A DNA stretch of 64,000 nucleotides from Halomonas alkaliantarctica (GTDB lineage: Bacteria > Pseudomonadota > Gammaproteobacteria > Pseudomonadales > Halomonadaceae): contig NZ_CP122961.1 in the NCBI RefSeq assembly GCF_029854215.1, positions 1,364,001-1,428,000 of the forward strand, written 5' to 3'. Below are positions 8,079-16,771 of the stretch, piece after piece (position 1 is the first letter of the stretch; every line of letters starts with the position of its first letter). Position numbers and translations under genes: made by a program. The notes beneath the pieces are model-generated. The model had not been told where the DNA came from and did not search any database. It saw nothing but the letters and a program-made list of their open reading frames with translations.

Positions 8079-8114
8079 ATTCGTCCTAATTTTTTTAATT
8101 GAGTAACTCTTTAT

Positions 8115-8141
8115 CTATCGGCCTAAATGGCAAAGACCTTA
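8115..8141 (-). promoter_or_regulatory. FliA (sigma-28) promoter of the sCache chemoreceptor
   Basis: On the minus strand TAAGGTCT, an 11-base spacer, then GCCGATAG. The consensus is TAAAGTTT-N11-GCCGATAA, so spacing is exact, the -10 differs at one base and the -35 at two. It lies 37 bases before the ATG at 8078. Confidence 0.75.
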
Positions 8142-8187
8142 GCAAAAACAGCTTTGAGCACTCTTTTGGGGTAATCACGCCTTTATA

Positions 8188-8211
8188 TTCTAAAATAGTC
8201 TAAATATAGAA
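8188..8211. promoter_or_regulatory. AT-rich operator candidate upstream of the persulfide dioxygenase gene
   Basis: TTCTA (8188-8192) and TAGAA (8207-8211) are inverted around an AT-rich core, and TCTAAAATAG is followed directly by the near-copy TCTAAATATAG (8189-8209). It lies about 65 bases before the start codon. Related enzymes in other bacteria are controlled by the ArsR-family persulfide sensor BigR; whether this is such a site is inference, as no regulator gene is adjacent. Confidence 0.4.
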
Positions 8212-8275
8212 CTTAAAATGCACTATGCTGTCTACATAGGACGAGAATTACATTTCCACCCCATGGGAGGCAGTG

Positions 8276-9142
8276 ATGCAACGCCCAATCGTTACGCACT
8301 TTTTCGATGAGCCAACGAACACTTTTAGCTATGTCGTTCAAGACCCCGACAGCCGCGCCTGCGCGATCATAGATTCAGTGCTTGACTTTGATTATGCCGC
8401 TGGGCACACGGACGTACGATCCGCTGACAACATCATCGCCTTTATTCGCGAACACGATCTTGATGTTGTATGGATTTTAGAGACCCATGTACATGCCGAC
8501 CACCTCTCGGCAGCGCCCTACCTGCATGAGCAGTTAGGCGGTAAAACCGGCATTGGCGCCAACATAGTGAAGGTGCAGGAAATATTCGGTAAGGCGTTCA
8601 ATGCGGGCAGTGAGTTTGCTCGAGATGGTAGCCAATTTGATGCGCTGTTCGAAGAAGGGGATACCTTCACCGTTGGCCAATTACAGGGCCGTGTGCTGCA
8701 CACCCCAGGGCATACGCCCGCCTGTTTAACCTACATAGTGGGCGATGCTGCCTTTGTAGGCGATACGCTGTTTATGCCGGATTATGGCACCGCGCGGTGC
8801 GACTTTCCGGGCGGTGATGCGCGCACTCTGTATCACTCTATTCAAAAAGTATTGGCGCTGCCCGAGCAGACGCGTCTGTTCTTATGCCATGACTATAAAG
8901 CCCCTGGCCGCGATACCTTTCAGCATGAAACCAGCGTGGCAGAACAGCGCAGTGAGAATGTCCATGTTCATGAAGGTATCAGCGAAGACGAGTTCGTGAA
9001 GATGCGCACTGAGCGCGACGCCACCTTAGGCATGCCACGGCTCATTATTCCTTCGGTGCAGGTCAATATGCGTGCGGGCGAGCTGCCTCCAGCGGAAGAG
9101 AACGGCACTGTCTATCTCAAAGTGCCGATTAATTTTTTCTAA
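8276..9142 (+). CDS. Persulfide dioxygenase-like MBL-fold hydrolase (Blh type)
   Basis: 288-residue metallo-beta-lactamase-fold protein of the ETHE1/Blh persulfide dioxygenase group. It has the metal-binding THVHADH at about residues 71-77, HTPGHTP near 143, and DYGTARCDFPGGDARTLY, which is characteristic of the persulfide dioxygenase branch. Family reaction: glutathione persulfide plus oxygen gives sulfite and glutathione, in the cytosol. I choose the ATG at 8276 over the adjacent GTG at 8273 because GGGAGG then lies five bases upstream. The next two genes are sulfur transporters, which supports a role in sulfide or persulfide removal. Unlike the BigR operon, there is no ArsR gene or rhodanese here. 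Confidence 0.8.
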   Translation: MQRPIVTHFFDEPTNTFSYVVQDPDSRACAIIDSVLDFDYAAGHTDVRSADNIIAFIREHDLDVVWILETHVHADHLSAAPYLHEQLGGKTGIGANIVKVQEIFGKAFNAGSEFARDGSQFDALFEEGDTFTVGQLQGRVLHTPGHTPACLTYIVGDAAFVGDTLFMPDYGTARCDFPGGDARTLYHSIQKVLALPEQTRLFLCHDYKAPGRDTFQHETSVAEQRSENVHVHEGISEDEFVKMRTERDATLGMPRLIIPSVQVNMRAGELPPAEENGTVYLKVPINFF

Positions 9143-9171
9143 CGGTTTAAGTGCTATTTAGGGAGTCACCA

Positions 9172-9639
9172 GTGGATTGGACAGCAAGTTTACAAGGGCT
9201 GGTTGGGGGAGTGTTAATCGGGCTTTCCGCTACCTGGCTGATGGCAACGCTGGGGCGTATCGCCGGTATCAGTGGCATCGTGGGCAATTTGATAACCCAA
9301 CGCCCCAAGGGCGATAGCGCTTGGCGAGTGGCTTTTCTGTTAGGGCTGATAAGCGGCCCGCTTCTGCTTATGGCGCTAGGTGGTGGTTTAGGCAACGTGG
9401 CCGGAAGCCCTGGCGAGGTGATTGGCGCGCCGGTGGGAGGCGTAGGGTTAATGCTAGTGGCTGGGCTATTAGTGGGCGTAGGCACGGGGCTGGGCAGTGG
9501 CTGTACCAGCGGCCATGGGGTATGCGGGCTGGCGCGCTTGGCGCCACGTTCCATGGCGGCCACCGGTATGTTTTTAGCGACGGCGCTCGTGACCGTTTAC
9601 ATCTCGCGCCACTTGCTAGGCCTAGGCGGTGGAGTATGA
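9172..9639 (+). CDS. YeeE/YedE-family sulfur transporter, first half
   Basis: 155-residue membrane protein with about four helices. The conserved GSGCTSGHGVCG near residues 105-116 supplies the pore cysteines of the YeeE/YedE family, whose studied members carry thiosulfate or related reduced sulfur (TsuA, PmpA/PmpB). I start at GTG 9172, which has GGGAG six bases upstream; a GTG at 9151 lacks a site. It follows the persulfide dioxygenase gene by 29 bases and overlaps the next gene at ATGA, so the three are one operon and the two halves probably assemble together. Confidence 0.8.
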   Translation: MDWTASLQGLVGGVLIGLSATWLMATLGRIAGISGIVGNLITQRPKGDSAWRVAFLLGLISGPLLLMALGGGLGNVAGSPGEVIGAPVGGVGLMLVAGLLVGVGTGLGSGCTSGHGVCGLARLAPRSMAATGMFLATALVTVYISRHLLGLGGGV

Positions 9640-10067
9640 GTCAGTTAAACAAGAGCAATTGGATGAAAACGGCGGCAGGCTATGCGGCGGGACTACTTTT
9701 CGGCATCGGCTTAGCTGTTTCAGGCATGACCGACCCCGCACGAGTGGTGGGGTTTTTAGACGTAGCGGGCGCCTGGGATCCAACGCTGATGTTCGTATTG
9801 GGTGGGGCCGTCGTCACCACCTTTATCTGTTACCGGTTGGTATTCAAGCGTACTGCTCCACTGTTGGGTGGCGTCTTTCAGTTACCGACCAAGCGAGAGC
9901 TAGACGCGAAGTTATTAGGGGGCGCTGCGCTGTTTGGTATCGGCTGGGGGCTTTCCGGCTACTGCCCTGGGCCTGCGATTGCCTCTATCGGCGGTCTTTC
10001 CTTACCGCTATTGGCCATGCTGTTGACAATGGTGTTGGGGTGGTTTGCTGCTAAGCGTATCGCCTAG
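9636..10067 (+). CDS. YeeE/YedE-family sulfur transporter, second half
   Basis: 143-residue membrane protein with about four helices. The second-half YeeE signature GIGWGLSGYCPGPAIASIG lies near residues 95-113 and holds a conserved Cys. It starts inside the stop of the previous gene (ATGA overlap at 9636-9639), the arrangement of PmpA/PmpB-like pairs where a full transporter is split in two. A longer upstream frame exists but overlaps the first half completely and is not used. A strong terminator follows at 10101. Confidence 0.8.
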   Translation: MSQLNKSNWMKTAAGYAAGLLFGIGLAVSGMTDPARVVGFLDVAGAWDPTLMFVLGGAVVTTFICYRLVFKRTAPLLGGVFQLPTKRELDAKLLGGAALFGIGWGLSGYCPGPAIASIGGLSLPLLAMLLTMVLGWFAAKRIA

Positions 10068-10100
10068 CCATTCGCCCTTATTCGGCGATTGTCATGCCCA

Positions 10101-10130
10101 CGCCCTTGCCATTAAAGCAAGGGCGTTTTT
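10101..10130 (+). terminator. Intrinsic terminator after the sulfur transporter operon
   Basis: CGCCCTTGC (10101-10109) pairs with GCAAGGGCG (10117-10125), followed by TTTTTA. It separates the persulfide operon from the two-component/TsdBA operon. Confidence 0.85.
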
Positions 10131-10194
10131 ATTTGTCTTAACGCTGGGTTAATGCCCGTCAGCCATGCTAATGGGTAATAAATAGGAAACCGCT

Positions 10195-10896
10195 ATGCAC
10201 GTCTTGTTGATTGAAGATGACCCACTGGTTGCCTCGGGTATTCGCGCTGGATTAATGACCTTCGATTTTGTGGTCGGTCACGTCTCTACGGTGAACGCTG
10301 CCCGTCAGGCGATGCGAACAGTGGCCAGTGATGTGGTCATTCTTGATCGTGGCCTGCCCGATGGCGATGGTCTTCAATTGCTGGCCGAGTGGCGTGAGCA
10401 GGGCAACGACGTTCCAGTGTTAGTGTTAACCGCCAGGGATGCGGTGCGGGACCGCGTAGAGGGATTGCAGGGCGGCGCCGATGACTATCTGGTGAAACCT
10501 TTCGATTTAGAGGAGTTGGTAGCGCGTTTGCACGCCTTGTTACGCCGAGTAGCAGGGCGCAGCCGCGACCTAATTGCCCACGGAGCACTCTGCTTAGATC
10601 CAACGGCTCGGGAGGTCTACGTCGATGAACAGCTGATTATGCTGTCTCGCCGGGAGCTGGTGCTGCTTGAAGCCTTCCTGCAGTCGCCACGCAGTGTCCT
10701 GTCAGCCGACCAGCTCAAAGATAGCCTTTACGGCATGAACGACGATGTGGAGAGCAATGCGCTAAATGTGCATATCCATCACCTGCGTCGCAAGCTGGGT
10801 AGCGGCGTGATTGAAACAGTGCGTGGGCTTGGCTATCGGCTGGGCAAACCCGAAGCGGTTCATGCGGCCGGTACGCCCTATAAGGGGCAGCTATGA
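10195..10896 (+). CDS. OmpR-family response regulator of the thiosulfate dehydrogenase operon
   Basis: 233 residues. The receiver domain (1-115) has the acidic pair EDD at 7-9, the phospho-acceptor Asp near 51 in VILDRGLPDGDGL and the Lys of LVKPF near 101. A winged-helix DNA-binding domain follows at about 125-220, ending in the typical HLRRKLG...IETVRGLGYRL. It resembles QseB/TctD-type regulators. It overlaps the kinase gene by 4 bases, and the kinase lies only 27 bases before tsdB, so the system probably controls tsdBA and perhaps the neighbouring sulfur operon. The signal is unknown. Confidence 0.9.
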   Translation: MHVLLIEDDPLVASGIRAGLMTFDFVVGHVSTVNAARQAMRTVASDVVILDRGLPDGDGLQLLAEWREQGNDVPVLVLTARDAVRDRVEGLQGGADDYLVKPFDLEELVARLHALLRRVAGRSRDLIAHGALCLDPTAREVYVDEQLIMLSRRELVLLEAFLQSPRSVLSADQLKDSLYGMNDDVESNALNVHIHHLRRKLGSGVIETVRGLGYRLGKPEAVHAAGTPYKGQL

Positions 10897-12212
10897 GTTT
10901 ACGTGCGCGCTTGCTGCTGACGCTGGGATTAACGCTGGCACTGCTCTGGGGTGTGGCGGCGGCGTGGCTGATGCGTGACCTGGAAGAGAAGTTTGTGGAA
11001 ACCCTGGATCAGCGCTTGGCGCAGTCGGCAAGAATGGTGGCCGGGTTAGTCCTGCAGCTGCCGTTTGACGTATGGGAGGATGCCGAGCATCCAGTGCTGT
11101 CTATTCCTCCCATTGAGGGGCTGGCCTGCCAAGTGCACTCGCCCCAAGGCGAAATCATGGCGCGCACCCATGCCGATATGGACGCTATTCTCGCCCCGGG
11201 AGAGGGCGGCCACACTTATCGCCAGGCAGGCGACGTGACTTGGCGAGTGTTTACCTACGAGCGCGGTGGCATTGTGATTACCACCGCTGATCGTATGGAT
11301 GAGCGCGATATGCTGCTCAGCGGCGTTATACGCATGACCGTGGTGCCCTTTATCGTAGCGCTGATAGGCAGCATGTTTGCGCTTTGGCTGGGGGTTTGGC
11401 GTGGTTTAGCACCGTTAACGCGGCTGCGCGAATCGCTGGCCAATCGCCATCCCGATGCGCTGGCCCCGGTCGCTACCTACGGCCTACCCAAAGAGATACG
11501 GCCGCTAATTGAGACCCTCAATGCCCTCTTGGCGCGCGTACAACAAACCATTATCCGCGAGAAGCGCTTTACCAACGATGCCGCCCACGAATTGCGCACA
11601 CCGCTTACTGCGATCAAAACCCACCTGCAAGTAGTCCGCCGGGTCGAAGGCCAGGCCGCAATAACATCGCTCAACTATGCTGAAGAGGGCGTGGTGCGAT
11701 TGAGTTCAACTCTTGACCAACTGCTCACGCTGGCCCGCGTGGAGGGGCGCGTGCGCTTTGATGATGGCGAGGCTAGCCGCATCGCAGATGTGGCCGAACA
11801 CGCCCTGGCGGATAGCCAACATGACAAATCAGCGCGTTTTATAGTGCCGCCCAACTGGCCCGATGTCGCCCTTGCGATGCCTCGCGAACTGGCCATCACG
11901 GCGCTGCGTAATTTGCTCGATAACGCTATTAACCATGGGCCAGCCGATGCCCCCGTTATCTTTGATGCGCAGTGGAAGCCAGGGGAGCGTCATCTTATTT
12001 TTAGTGTTAGTGACCAAGGCCCAGGTGTTGATGGCGCGACGCTTGAGCAATTAACGCAACGATTCTGGCGCGCCGGTAAACAGCAGGGCAGTGGGCTGGG
12101 GCTAGCCATTGTGGCCGCTATCGCTGAACGCTTTGGTGGCGAAGTGACGTTTGCCAGCCCTGCTGAAGGTGGTTTTACCGCCCGCCTGATGATGCCAGTA
12201 GCTGGTAGCTAA
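10893..12212 (+). CDS. Sensor histidine kinase paired with the 10195 regulator
   Basis: 439 residues. TM1 at about 7-28 and TM2 at about 150-172 flank a periplasmic sensor of about 120 residues containing a single Cys (GLACQVHSP). HAMP and the H-box FTNDAAHELRTPLTAI follow (His near 232), then the N-box NLLDNAINHGP near 345 and the G-box GSGLGLAIV near 400. The overall plan is QseC-like. It shares an ATGA overlap with the regulator and is immediately followed by the thiosulfate dehydrogenase genes, which suggests it senses a sulfur compound or redox state outside the inner membrane. That ligand is inference. Confidence 0.9.
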   Translation: MSLRARLLLTLGLTLALLWGVAAAWLMRDLEEKFVETLDQRLAQSARMVAGLVLQLPFDVWEDAEHPVLSIPPIEGLACQVHSPQGEIMARTHADMDAILAPGEGGHTYRQAGDVTWRVFTYERGGIVITTADRMDERDMLLSGVIRMTVVPFIVALIGSMFALWLGVWRGLAPLTRLRESLANRHPDALAPVATYGLPKEIRPLIETLNALLARVQQTIIREKRFTNDAAHELRTPLTAIKTHLQVVRRVEGQAAITSLNYAEEGVVRLSSTLDQLLTLARVEGRVRFDDGEASRIADVAEHALADSQHDKSARFIVPPNWPDVALAMPRELAITALRNLLDNAINHGPADAPVIFDAQWKPGERHLIFSVSDQGPGVDGATLEQLTQRFWRAGKQQGSGLGLAIVAAIAERFGGEVTFASPAEGGFTARLMMPVAGS

Positions 12213-12239
12213 CAACGATAACGCAAGGGAGAAACCGAG

Positions 12240-12905
12240 ATGAATAAAAAATGCTTAGGCAGGTTTGGCCTCCTGATGGGGGTTGGCTTAGCCGCTGGAG
12301 GTGCTCTGGCGCAGCAGGGTGACGCAGAGCGGGGTCAGGCAGCAGCGGCTACCTGCACTGCCTGTCATCAGGCTGATGGCAGCGGTATGAATGTGCCCAA
12401 TGGTGAGTCATGGCCGCGCTTAGCTGGGCTGAATGCCGACTATATCGCTAAGCAGTTGCACGATTTTAAAACCGGGCAGCGTCAAAATGCGACCATGGTG
12501 ACATTTGCCAATATGCTCGACGATCAGCAAATAGCCGATGTTGCCGAATACTATAGCCAGATGCCGCTAACGCCGGGGCAAGGAGGCGACGAGGCCGACG
12601 AAGAGCTGCGCGCGCGCGGTCAACAGCTTGCCGAACGTGGCGATTGGAACGCCTACATTGTTTCCTGCCAAAGCTGCCACGGGCCCGGTGGTACGGGCGT
12701 TGGCAGCACCTTCCCAGGTATCGCCAGCCAACATGCGGGTTATATCAGCGCTCAGTTGACGGCATGGAAAAACGAGACACGCAGCAACGACCCTCAGAAT
12801 CTCATGGGGGCCATTGCCAAACGCATGAGCGATAACGACATTCAGGCGGTGTCTGCCTGGTATGCCACGCAACCCGGTTCAGAAGATCAGGAGACAGCAC
12901 AATGA
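12240..12905 (+). CDS. tsdB: Dihaem cytochrome c4, TsdB-like
   Basis: 221 residues with a Sec signal peptide ending near ALA-QQG. There are two haem c motifs, CTACH (residues 39-43) and CQSCH (143-147), in two similar cytochrome domains, with downstream Met ligands available (such as the ATMVTFANML segment). This is the cytochrome c4 plan. TsdB, the c4-type electron acceptor of thiosulfate dehydrogenase, is defined by its position before tsdA, and here the ATGA overlap with tsdA is present. It would pass electrons from TsdA to a terminal oxidase in the periplasm. Haem motifs are certain; the TsdB name rests on context. Confidence 0.8.
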   Translation: MNKKCLGRFGLLMGVGLAAGGALAQQGDAERGQAAAATCTACHQADGSGMNVPNGESWPRLAGLNADYIAKQLHDFKTGQRQNATMVTFANMLDDQQIADVAEYYSQMPLTPGQGGDEADEELRARGQQLAERGDWNAYIVSCQSCHGPGGTGVGSTFPGIASQHAGYISAQLTAWKNETRSNDPQNLMGAIAKRMSDNDIQAVSAWYATQPGSEDQETAQ

Positions 12906-13918
12906 CAATCTATCGTCGTCCCCTCGTCATAGCGCTGACCGGGTGCTCGCTTGCTTTCGGTGCCGTTTATGCCGCCACGGTTTTTGCCCAGCCAGAAGAG
13001 CGCCCAGACGCCGCGCTGAATATGCTGGTTCACGAGCCACCCACCATGGAAGACCTTGAGAATTCCGAACTTCATCCGGAGCTGAAAAAAGTCATCCGCT
13101 ATGGTCACGATCTATTCACCAATACGCAGCAGTTGCGTGGTGAGAACGTGTTCAATGATATGAACTGCTCGAGCTGCCATTTGGGCGAAGGGCGGGTGCC
13201 GTTCAGTGCGCCGATTTGGCCCGCAGCCATCACGCTGCCGGATTTTCGTGGTAAGAACCAGCATGTGAATAATCTGGAAGAGCGTATCGCAGGCTGCTTT
13301 GCTTACTCCATGAACGGCGTGCCACCGGAGTATGGCAGCGATGAAATGCTGGCGCTGAGCGCCTACCATCAATGGCTGGCCACCGGTGCGCCGATGTATC
13401 CTGACAAACCAATCTATGGACGCGGCTTCCCCGCGCCGGATGAGCCAGCTGAAGAGCCCGACTACGCTAGGGGCGAAGCGGCTTATCAGGAAAACTGTTC
13501 GATATGCCATCAGGAGGATGGCTCTGGCCACTATGAAAACGGCGAATACGTATTTCCAGCTCCCTGGGGCGACGGCTCTAATAATTGGGGCGCGGGCATC
13601 TCGCGGGTAGAAACCATGGCGGGCTTTATTTACCAAAATATGCCGCTTGGCCAGCCGCGGTCACTCAGCGATCAAGACGCCTGGGATATTGCTTATTACA
13701 TAAACAGCCAAGAGCGCCCCCAAGACCCCCGCTACACGGGCGATGTCGCCGAGACCGCCGAGCGCTTTGGGCCGACCTTCCATAACCGCTCACTGTACGG
13801 GCAAACCCGCGAACACGACGGCCATGTACTCGGTGACCACGACAACTTCGGGGAGAAGGGCGACATTAAACCCTGGAACGTCGGCATGCCGCGGTTTGAA
13901 AACCTTTCCGAGGAGTGA
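12902..13918 (+). CDS. tsdA: Thiosulfate dehydrogenase (dihaem cytochrome c)
   Basis: 338 residues with a signal peptide. Haem motifs are CSSCH (residues 89-93) and CSICH (199-203). Between them lies NNLEERIAGCFAYSMNG, matching the TsdA segment whose Cys is the unusual axial ligand of the active-site haem. TsdA joins two thiosulfate molecules to tetrathionate in the periplasm, or runs in reverse in some species. It overlaps the c4 gene by 4 bases, and the operon begins with a dedicated two-component system. The acidic, Asp/Glu-rich surface suits a halophile. Other dihaem SoxA-like functions are possible but fit the Cys segment and the c4 partner less well. Confidence 0.82.
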   Translation: MTIYRRPLVIALTGCSLAFGAVYAATVFAQPEERPDAALNMLVHEPPTMEDLENSELHPELKKVIRYGHDLFTNTQQLRGENVFNDMNCSSCHLGEGRVPFSAPIWPAAITLPDFRGKNQHVNNLEERIAGCFAYSMNGVPPEYGSDEMLALSAYHQWLATGAPMYPDKPIYGRGFPAPDEPAEEPDYARGEAAYQENCSICHQEDGSGHYENGEYVFPAPWGDGSNNWGAGISRVETMAGFIYQNMPLGQPRSLSDQDAWDIAYYINSQERPQDPRYTGDVAETAERFGPTFHNRSLYGQTREHDGHVLGDHDNFGEKGDIKPWNVGMPRFENLSEE

Positions 13919-13942
13919 GCTAGGGAGAGACGTTTAGCATTG

Positions 13943-13966
13943 AGGAGGCCGTTTTAGCGGCCTCCT
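13943..13966. terminator. Hairpin between tsdA and dsbG
   Basis: AGGAGGCCG (13943-13951) pairs with CGGCCTCCT (13958-13966) across a 6-base loop. It lies between two converging genes and probably ends transcription, but there is no clear T-tract on either side. Confidence 0.5.
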
Positions 13967-13974
13967 GAAATCCT

Positions 13975-14757
13975 CTATGGCGCTTCGCTGCCCATCATGT
14001 CGATCAGCCGTTCATCACTGGGCATGCCCTGAATGCGGTCAAGGCGTATGCTGCCCTTCTCTGTTTCACGCTGAAAAACTGAGGTGGGCGTGGCATATAG
14101 CCCTAACTCCTCGAACAGCTGGTTATTGGCATACACCTGTTCTTCAATTTCCCTCGGTTGGGCGCTGGCTTCAATTTCTTGCTGGCCACTTTCATGGCCA
14201 TGCAGTGTCGCCGCCGGGTCATCGGCTCCGAGTAGAGTGGCTGCTTTTCCAGGGCTGTCGGGCGCTAATATACCTACCATGATATGACGTAGCTGCACCT
14301 CACCTGCTTCCACCCAGGGGCGAACGTCTTGCCACAGCTGGCGGCAGTAGGGGCAATTGGCGTCTGTAAAGGTGTAAATCACCCGGGGAGCATCCACGTC
14401 GCCATCTTGAATCCAGTGGCTTTCGCTTAATAGCTGCCAGGTTTGTGCCTCTAGCGGTGCACGTACATGCTCATCCAACTGCGCTTCGGTAAGGTCATTA
14501 CCCTCGCTATCCATTAGCGTACCCAGGACGGCGTGCTCGCCATCTGGCGTCAGGTAAATCGCCATGTCCTGGCCCTGCACGCTGGCGCCGTAGCCGCGCA
14601 ACCCGCCAGGAGCATCGAATTGGCCATGGATCTCCAAGCCTTGATCAGCCAGTGCCTGGATAGGGGAGGGGAGCTCGCCGGCAACGCTCGCAGAGGTGCC
14701 CACCAATCCTGCCAACAGAAGAAAACCGCTTATGACAGGGTGACGTTTTAAGTGCAT
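13975..14757 (-). CDS. dsbG: Thiol:disulfide interchange protein DsbG-like
   Basis: 260-residue periplasmic thioredoxin-fold protein. A signal peptide ends near ASVAG. An N-terminal dimerisation domain (about 25-95) is followed by the thioredoxin domain with the active site CPYC in FTDANCPYCRQLW near residues 134-146 and the cis-Pro loop LYATPTSVF. DsbC/DsbG proteins repair wrong disulfides or reduce sulfenic cysteines and are kept reduced by DsbD. It converges on tsdA. Next to periplasmic c-type cytochromes and thiosulfate chemistry, protection of single cysteines is a sensible role, but this is inference. Confidence 0.85.
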   Translation of the reverse strand: MHLKRHPVISGFLLLAGLVGTSASVAGELPSPIQALADQGLEIHGQFDAPGGLRGYGASVQGQDMAIYLTPDGEHAVLGTLMDSEGNDLTEAQLDEHVRAPLEAQTWQLLSESHWIQDGDVDAPRVIYTFTDANCPYCRQLWQDVRPWVEAGEVQLRHIMVGILAPDSPGKAATLLGADDPAATLHGHESGQQEIEASAQPREIEEQVYANNQLFEELGLYATPTSVFQRETEKGSIRLDRIQGMPSDERLIDMMGSEAP

Positions 14758-14946
14758 TGCAGTGCCTTGTTTGAATAAGAGTGAGAGGCTAGGGATTTAA
14801 TAACCGCCATCTTAACACTGGCAATCCCTAGAATAATGGTGTGCTGGTATTGTCGCAGCACTACATTATTTAGGGATTAGGCGTTTTATACCTGTAGTGA
14901 TATGTCGCAACTGGCGATTTTTGAAAATTGAGTTTTCTCAGCGGTA

Positions 14947-16737
14947 TTAACGATCAGCCACTAACCAGCGTACTGCGTAAGGCGGCAGCGAACCTTCGGG
15001 GCTCCAGGGGTTAGCAGGATCAAGCGCTTGCCAGGTGTGTTTTTCAAGTGCCTGGGTAACCGCTTCACCCACGTTCTCTAAGGGGAGCGGTAGATCGGTG
15101 ACGTTATACAGCGCTAATAAGCGGCGGCCATCGTGCAGTGGGCCGCGCTCTACCGCCAGCAGTTCCGGTGCAGAGACCAATACCCGCTGAGCGGCATTGG
15201 GGTGGAAGCAGGGTTCCTGGCGGCGCTGGTCTAATAGTCGGTTTAACGCATGGAAAACATCGTGGGTGGGCGTTGAAGGGCTGTCTAACAGCAGGTCTAG
15301 CTCGCTACGCTGCCAGCGCCGACGGTTGATCGAGCGTAGCCGTCCGCTGCGCTCAACCCCCTCAACGTCGTTGAGCGTACCCGTTAGCGTGTGAATATAC
15401 AGCGCGGGTATGCCTTGCAAACTCAGCATAATCGCCTGGCTGCATATAAAGCGCGCAATCTGCCATGGGTCGGGGCCACGACGGGTGCCTCGCATGGCTT
15501 CAAACCAGGTGATATTGATCTCATAGGGTGTGTCGCTACCGTCTGGGTTGCTACGCATGCTGACAAAGCCCCCGAAACGGTGCATCAGCTCAAGCAGCGC
15601 ATCGCGCTCGTGATCGGGCAATAAACCTTCCAGCGGGCGCACGCCAATGCCGTCGTGGCTGGCAGTAAAATTGAGGTAGGTGCATTGGTTGGGCAGTACA
15701 GGAAGGCTGGCAAGCCAGGTTTGCAGAGTGCTCGTTTCACCCCGAGTGAGGGTGTGCAGCAGCAATGGGGGAAGGGCAAACTGATACACCATATGGGCTT
15801 CGTCGGGCGCCCCCGCGGGTAGCCGATTTAAACCAAAATAACTGATGTTTTCCTGGTGTGGCACATTGGTTTCGGTAATCAGCAGCGTGCCGGGGGCCAC
15901 ATGATCCACAATTGCCCTTAGCAGCCGCACCACGGTATGGGTTTCCGGCAGATGAATGCAGGAGGTGCCCAACCGCTTCCACAGAAAGGCCACCGCATCC
16001 AAGCGCACTATCCGCGTGCCTTGCTCCAGGTAGTACAGCAAAATACCTATGAACTCGAGCAGCACGTCGGGATGTTCAAAGTTTAGGTCAAGCTGGTCTT
16101 CGGAGAACGTCGCCCACAGGTAGCGGGTGCCGCGCCGTGTTGAAACGGGCACCAGCAGCGGGCTGCTGCGCGGGCGCACCACCTGGGAGACATCGGTTTC
16201 TGGATCGACTTCGATAAAATAGTCGCGGCCGGGCAGGCTGCCGCTTAAGTAATCCACAAACCAGAGCGATTCCCGTGAAACGTGGTTGAGCACCAGGTCA
16301 GCCATCAAGTCGTAATGGCGGGCGAGTTCGCGGATGTGGGACCAATCACCAAGATCGCTATTCACTTCGCGGTAGTGGATCACCGAAAAACCGTCGTCGC
16401 TGCTCCACGGAAAGAAGGGCAGCACGTGTACACCGCTGATACGATCACCTAACCGCGCTTGCAGAAAATCACTAAGCACCGCCAACGGCGGCGCACTATC
16501 CTCAATAATGGAGTCGCCATAGCTGATCACCCACTGATCTTTTTCGCTCCATGACGGTGCGTTTTTAGTACTGGCTTCGACGGAGTTGGGTGAAAACGGA
16601 GCAAGCGACTGGAAATGCTCTAGGCGCTGGTTTAAGCGTCGCTGTACTTCTCCTGCCCGCGGCCCATAGAGGTGGCTAAGGTAGTCATGAACGGTATTTG
16701 AAAATGTGTCGTGAACGGTCTGCTCGAAAGGGGGCAT
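14947..16737 (-). CDS. GH13_18 sugar phosphorylase, probably glucosylglycerate phosphorylase
   Basis: 596-residue cytosolic GH13_18 enzyme. Conserved blocks: MADLVLNHVS, RIVRLDAVAFLWK (nucleophile Asp near 247), LLITETNVPH (acid/base Glu near 289) and NFTASHDGIGVRPLEG (third Asp). The segment after the nucleophile, GTSCIHLPETH, fits glucosylglycerate phosphorylases such as E. coli YcjM better than sucrose phosphorylases. The family reaction would split glucosylglycerate with phosphate into glucose 1-phosphate and glycerate. I start at the ATG at 16737 because AGGAG lies six bases upstream. A good sigma-54 promoter precedes it, as for the synthesis operon 10 kb away. Sucrose phosphorylase remains the main alternative. 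Confidence 0.75.
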   Translation of the reverse strand: MPPFEQTVHDTFSNTVHDYLSHLYGPRAGEVQRRLNQRLEHFQSLAPFSPNSVEASTKNAPSWSEKDQWVISYGDSIIEDSAPPLAVLSDFLQARLGDRISGVHVLPFFPWSSDDGFSVIHYREVNSDLGDWSHIRELARHYDLMADLVLNHVSRESLWFVDYLSGSLPGRDYFIEVDPETDVSQVVRPRSSPLLVPVSTRRGTRYLWATFSEDQLDLNFEHPDVLLEFIGILLYYLEQGTRIVRLDAVAFLWKRLGTSCIHLPETHTVVRLLRAIVDHVAPGTLLITETNVPHQENISYFGLNRLPAGAPDEAHMVYQFALPPLLLHTLTRGETSTLQTWLASLPVLPNQCTYLNFTASHDGIGVRPLEGLLPDHERDALLELMHRFGGFVSMRSNPDGSDTPYEINITWFEAMRGTRRGPDPWQIARFICSQAIMLSLQGIPALYIHTLTGTLNDVEGVERSGRLRSINRRRWQRSELDLLLDSPSTPTHDVFHALNRLLDQRRQEPCFHPNAAQRVLVSAPELLAVERGPLHDGRRLLALYNVTDLPLPLENVGEAVTQALEKHTWQALDPANPWSPEGSLPPYAVRWLVADR

Positions 16738-16771
16738 GGGTGACTCCTGATAAACAATCTGCCACAAACAC

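Noticed and set aside
9321..9635. Long in-frame extension of the second YeeE half
   Set aside because: It lies wholly inside the first half in another frame; the ATGA start at 9636 with GGAG upstream is better.
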